This document shows positions 54,487-54,600 of a stretch of DNA of 54,600 nucleotides, in pieces; within the stretch, counting starts at the first letter, position 1; each line of letters begins with the position of its first letter. The DNA is from Geodermatophilus chilensis (lineage in GTDB: Bacteria > Actinomycetota > Actinomycetes > Mycobacteriales > Geodermatophilaceae), in the NCBI RefSeq assembly GCF_002802985.1, contig NZ_NVPT01000013.1:1-54600 (forward strand). The letters run 5' to 3'. The position numbers and the translations under genes are program-made. The notes beneath the pieces were generated by a model. It ran no database searches and was not told the DNA's origin. It worked only from the letters and a program-made list of their open reading frames with translations.

Positions 54487-54600
54487 ACGGCGTAGGGGCC
54501 GTCGCCGGTGCCGGTGGTCGGACCGTTGCCGAGCTCGGCCACGGTGGCCGGCCGCAGCCAGGGGAACTGGGCGGAGGCGGCCATCATCGCGCTCACGCCG
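54487..54600 (-). other. Inverted fragment of the same DUF6049 gene (chimeric contig end)
   Basis: On the minus strand it reads GVSAMMAASAQFPWLRPATV and then AELGNGPTTGTGDGPYAV. This looks like a more C-terminal part of DUF6049 proteins, in opposite orientation to the gene it interrupts. The most likely cause is an amplification or assembly inversion at the contig end. Confidence 0.6.

Overview
The window is high-GC actinobacterial DNA. Gene content, GC-rich codon use, GTG starts and leaderless-looking promoters suggest Geodermatophilaceae (Blastococcus/Geodermatophilus/Modestobacter type), though no species marker is present. It looks like a draft contig with artefacts at both ends. Bases 1-93 are a degraded Illumina/Nextera P5-index-Read1 adapter. 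The last ~115 bases appear to be an inverted, chimeric piece of the gene they interrupt.

Left part (94-15.8 kb): the tail of an IclR-type regulator, then glpK-glpF-glpK (glycerol uptake and phosphorylation), phosphoglucomutase, a secreted trypsin-like protease and a decayed helicase-associated gene. Next comes a TPP-riboswitch operon, thiC followed by a fused BluB-CobT enzyme. A chemoreceptor, a secreted PI-PLC/GDPD-like protein and an antitoxin-PIN-hydrolase cluster follow, the last with phased CACATGTG operator sites.

Middle part (15.8-33.8 kb): a lone SF2 ATPase, then two divergent TPP-riboswitch operons. One is thiM-thiE-thiD (thiamine salvage). The other is a zinc alcohol dehydrogenase, a DUF3291 protein and possibly a TauE/SafE permease, a grouping I cannot assign to a known thiamine step. 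After these come nfeD-flotillin, dinB, a methyltransferase, a PucR regulator divergent from a ferredoxin reductase/fatty-acid desaturase pair, and a large secreted lipase-like protein.

Right part (33.9-54.5 kb): an origin-proximal housekeeping block. It holds dnaB (P-loop class 3 intein), rplI, rpsR, ssb, rpsF, a proline-rich surface protein, an endonuclease IV-like enzyme, a GT87-type mannosyltransferase, a bifunctional PBP, DUF5318, PadR, ino1, a lipoprotein, YqgE, an MFS transporter, a metzincin, cca, a Nudix hydrolase and DUF6049. The order resembles both flanks of the mycobacterial origin (Rv0037-Rv0058 and Rv3907c-Rv3909) joined together. Three parS-like palindromes fit an origin-proximal position.

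The most notable observations are the TPP-riboswitch ADH-DUF3291(-TSUP) operon, a 171-bp tract of foreign codons in dnaB centred on an empty intein insertion site, a mycobacterial-type SOS box upstream of dnaB, and a family of GGACCCCGTCC palindromic intergenic repeats, one of which supplies the ino1 stop codon.
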